Part shown: piece by piece, positions 5,938 through 7,727 of the stretch
Position numbering within the stretch: the stretch's first letter is position 1
Layout: every line of letters begins with the position of its first letter
Assembly: GCA_002706585.1 (NCBI GenBank)
Contig: PALU01000019.1
Span: 9,927 to 17,653, forward strand
From: Rickettsiales bacterium
GTDB lineage: Bacteria > Pseudomonadota > Alphaproteobacteria > TMED127
Length of the DNA stretch: 7,727 nt
Direction of reading: 5' to 3'
Position numbers and translations under genes: made by a program
Notes under the pieces: model-generated
Told to the model about the DNA's origin: nothing
The model's input: only the letters and a program-made list of their open reading frames with translations
Database searches by the model: none

Positions 5938-7727
5938 AGATAAAAAAAAGACGTATCCCGGAAAGCTTCAGTTAAAAAAGACTTTTAATGCTGGACAAAT
6001 AAAACAAAGTTTTTCTCATGGAAGGACAAGATCAGTTTCAGTTGAGGTGAAGAAGAAAAGGACATTGTCTAACTTTAATCAACAGGATAATCTGCTTAAA
6101 GAGGAAATCGTAAAACGCCCAGAAGCAGACTCACAAGTTGATTTGGCTGAGGAAATAAGAGAAAAAAGTTCAGAAACTGCACTTAATGAAGAAACGCAAG
6201 AAGTTCAAGGAAAAGATATTGTTGAAAAAAACGAAAAGAAAAATGCAAAACCAACCTCACCGAAACATATCTCCAATGATGTTTCACCAAATGAAAATAA
6301 AGATAACAGAGAAACTATAAAAAAACAAAAACCTCCTAAATCTCCAAAAAGTTTTGAAAATAGAAGACAAGGAAAGCTTACAATTTCTCAAGCATTAGAT
6401 AACGAAAACAACGAAAAAGTTAGGTCACTCGCAGCTATAAAAAGAGCTAGAGAAAAGGCAAAATTAAGAAATATTGTCAAGCTAGACCCTAGCAAAGATC
6501 TTCTGGATCCAAAAGAAAAGAAAAAAAAGGAAATAACTATTCCTGACTTTATTGCAGTGAACGAATTAGCATCCAGAATGGCTGAAAAGTCCACAAGCTT
6601 GATTAAAGTTTTAATGAAGCTCGGTGTAATGGCAACAATAAATCAAACTATTGATGGAGATACAGCGGAATTAGTTGTGATTGAGCTTGGTCATATACCA
6701 AAAAGAGTAAGTGAATCTGATGTTGAAATTGGTTTGTTAGGCGATAAAGACAAAAATGAACAATTAGAAAATAGACCACCTGTAGTTACAATCATGGGTC
6801 ATGTAGATCATGGAAAAACCTCAATTTTGGATGCAATAAGAGAAAAGAAAGTTGCATTAAACGAAGCAGGTGGAATCACACAACACATAGGCTCATATAT
6901 TGTAGAGACAAAAAACAAACAAAAAATAACTTTTATTGATACTCCTGGGCACGCGGCTTTTAGTCAGATGAGAGCTAGGGGGTCAAATATAACCGATATT
7001 ATAATATTAGTTATAGCTGCCGATGATAGTGTAAACGAACAAACAATTGAAGCAATAAGTCATGCAAAAGCTTCTGGCTGTCCGATAGTGGTTGCAATCA
7101 ATAAAATTGATCTTCCTGCTGCCAATCCACAAAAAGTTGAAGCAGATTTAATGAAGCATGAAATTATTAGTGAAAAGATGGGTGGAGATTCAGTTATGGT
7201 TGAAGTTTCAGCAAAGACAAAAAAAGGTCTAGATGAATTATTAGAATCAATAATTTTACAATCAGAAATTTTAGAATTAAAAGCCAATCCCAATAGAAAA
7301 GCGGAAGGTACTGTAATTGAATCAAAAATTGAGAAAGGAAGAGGGACGGTTGTTTCAGTTTTAGTTCAAAATGGGTGTTTGAACGTTGGAGACATTGTAA
7401 TCATTGGAAAAGAATGGGGAAAAGTTAGAGCTCTTTATGATGATAGTGGAGCAAGACTCAATAAGGCCTTTCCGAGTTTTCCAGTTGAAGTTCTGGGTTT
7501 ATCTGGAGCACCAGACTCAGGTGACAAACTAGTAGTAGTTGAAAATGAATCTAGAGCAAGAGAAGTTACACAATATAGATCAAGAACTAAAAGAGTTGAA
7601 GAAAACGCTTCTTTAAAAAGGGTTTCAGTTGAGCAAATGATGAAGGACGTCTCAACTGAAGAAAAATTGATAATTTCAATTATAATAAAAGCTGATGTTC
7701 ATGGTTCAAAAGAAGCATTAGAACAAA
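5924..7727 (+). CDS. infB: Translation initiation factor IF-2 (partial, 3' end outside window)
   Basis: IF2 is the GTPase that places initiator fMet-tRNA on the 30S subunit and promotes subunit joining. 601 codons are visible and the frame is still open at the window end. The N-terminus carries the alphaproteobacterial LKKTFNAGQIKQSFSHGR motif (17-34), a variable charged linker (about 45-145), RRQGKLTISQAL (147-158) and the IF2_N domain (about 204-262). The G domain is complete: G1 GHVDHGKT (292-299), G2 GGITQHIG, G3 DTPGH (339-343), G4 NKID (393-396) and G5 SAK (429-431). Domain II begins near 455, and the last visible residues, IIIKADVHGSKEALEQ, begin domain III. Domain IV, which binds fMet-tRNA, lies outside. 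The ATG at 5924 lies within the end of nusA (14-base overlap). Alphaproteobacteria often have ylxR between these genes, but none fits here. Confidence 0.96.
   Translation, partial: MEESKDKKKTYPGKLQLKKTFNAGQIKQSFSHGRTRSVSVEVKKKRTLSNFNQQDNLLKEEIVKRPEADSQVDLAEEIREKSSETALNEETQEVQGKDIVEKNEKKNAKPTSPKHISNDVSPNENKDNRETIKKQKPPKSPKSFENRRQGKLTISQALDNENNEKVRSLAAIKRAREKAKLRNIVKLDPSKDLLDPKEKKKKEITIPDFIAVNELASRMAEKSTSLIKVLMKLGVMATINQTIDGDTAELVVIELGHIPKRVSESDVEIGLLGDKDKNEQLENRPPVVTIMGHVDHGKTSILDAIREKKVALNEAGGITQHIGSYIVETKNKQKITFIDTPGHAAFSQMRARGSNITDIIILVIAADDSVNEQTIEAISHAKASGCPIVVAINKIDLPAANPQKVEADLMKHEIISEKMGGDSVMVEVSAKTKKGLDELLESIILQSEILELKANPNRKAEGTVIESKIEKGRGTVVSVLVQNGCLNVGDIVIIGKEWGKVRALYDDSGARLNKAFPSFPVEVLGLSGAPDSGDKLVVVENESRAREVTQYRSRTKRVEENASLKRVSVEQMMKDVSTEEKLIISIIIKADVHGSKEALEQ

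Noticed and set aside
6388..6594. 68-codon open frame on the - strand with a hydrophobic translation
   Set aside because: It is antisense to the Lys/Glu-rich linker of infB. The hydrophobic Phe/Ser/Leu pattern is what the complement of Lys/Glu/Arg codons produces, not a membrane protein.
7060..7293. 77-codon open frame on the - strand
   Set aside because: It is antisense to the G4/G5 part of the IF2 GTPase domain and has no independent support.

Overview
The window reads as an ordinary, tightly packed housekeeping segment from a very AT-rich, streamlined alphaproteobacterium. The gene order is ybeY - corC - lnt - metK - trmB - nusA - infB, all on the + strand. The alphaproteobacterial assignment rests on three things: this order (ybeY-corC-lnt joined to metK-trmB and then nusA-infB), the alphaproteobacterial style of the IF2 N-terminus (LKKTFNAGQIKQSFSHGR-like motif, then LTISQAL), and the overall style of the MetK and NusA sequences. 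The strong AT bias and near absence of spacers suggest a SAR11/Pelagibacterales- or HIMB59-like marine lineage. That finer placement is inference only.

Layout. Positions 1-60 hold the C-terminal tail of YbeY (16S rRNA maturation endonuclease). corC (67-906) and lnt (907-2418) follow with almost no spacing. A 34-base gap with a plausible sigma70-type promoter precedes metK (about 2453-3637). trmB (from 3637) overlaps the metK stop by one base. It is interrupted by an in-frame TAG at 4159-4161, and its recognisable C-terminal part continues in the same frame to 4305. A gap of about 90 bases leads to a purine repeat and a TTG-started nusA (4402-5937). infB (from 5924) overlaps the nusA end and runs off the window.

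How the genes work together. The left part concerns RNA maturation and envelope lipoproteins: YbeY, CorC, and Lnt, which adds the third acyl chain to lipoproteins. The middle makes S-adenosylmethionine (MetK) and encodes a SAM-dependent tRNA methyltransferase (TrmB). The right part is the transcription/translation block nusA-infB.

The main points of interest are the broken trmB, which also lacks a conserved Glu in its C-terminal motif, and the absence from this locus of genes often found here in alphaproteobacteria: an HTH regulator between lnt and metK, rimP before nusA, and ylxR between nusA and infB. I see no mobile element, CRISPR array, RNA gene or novel multi-gene system.
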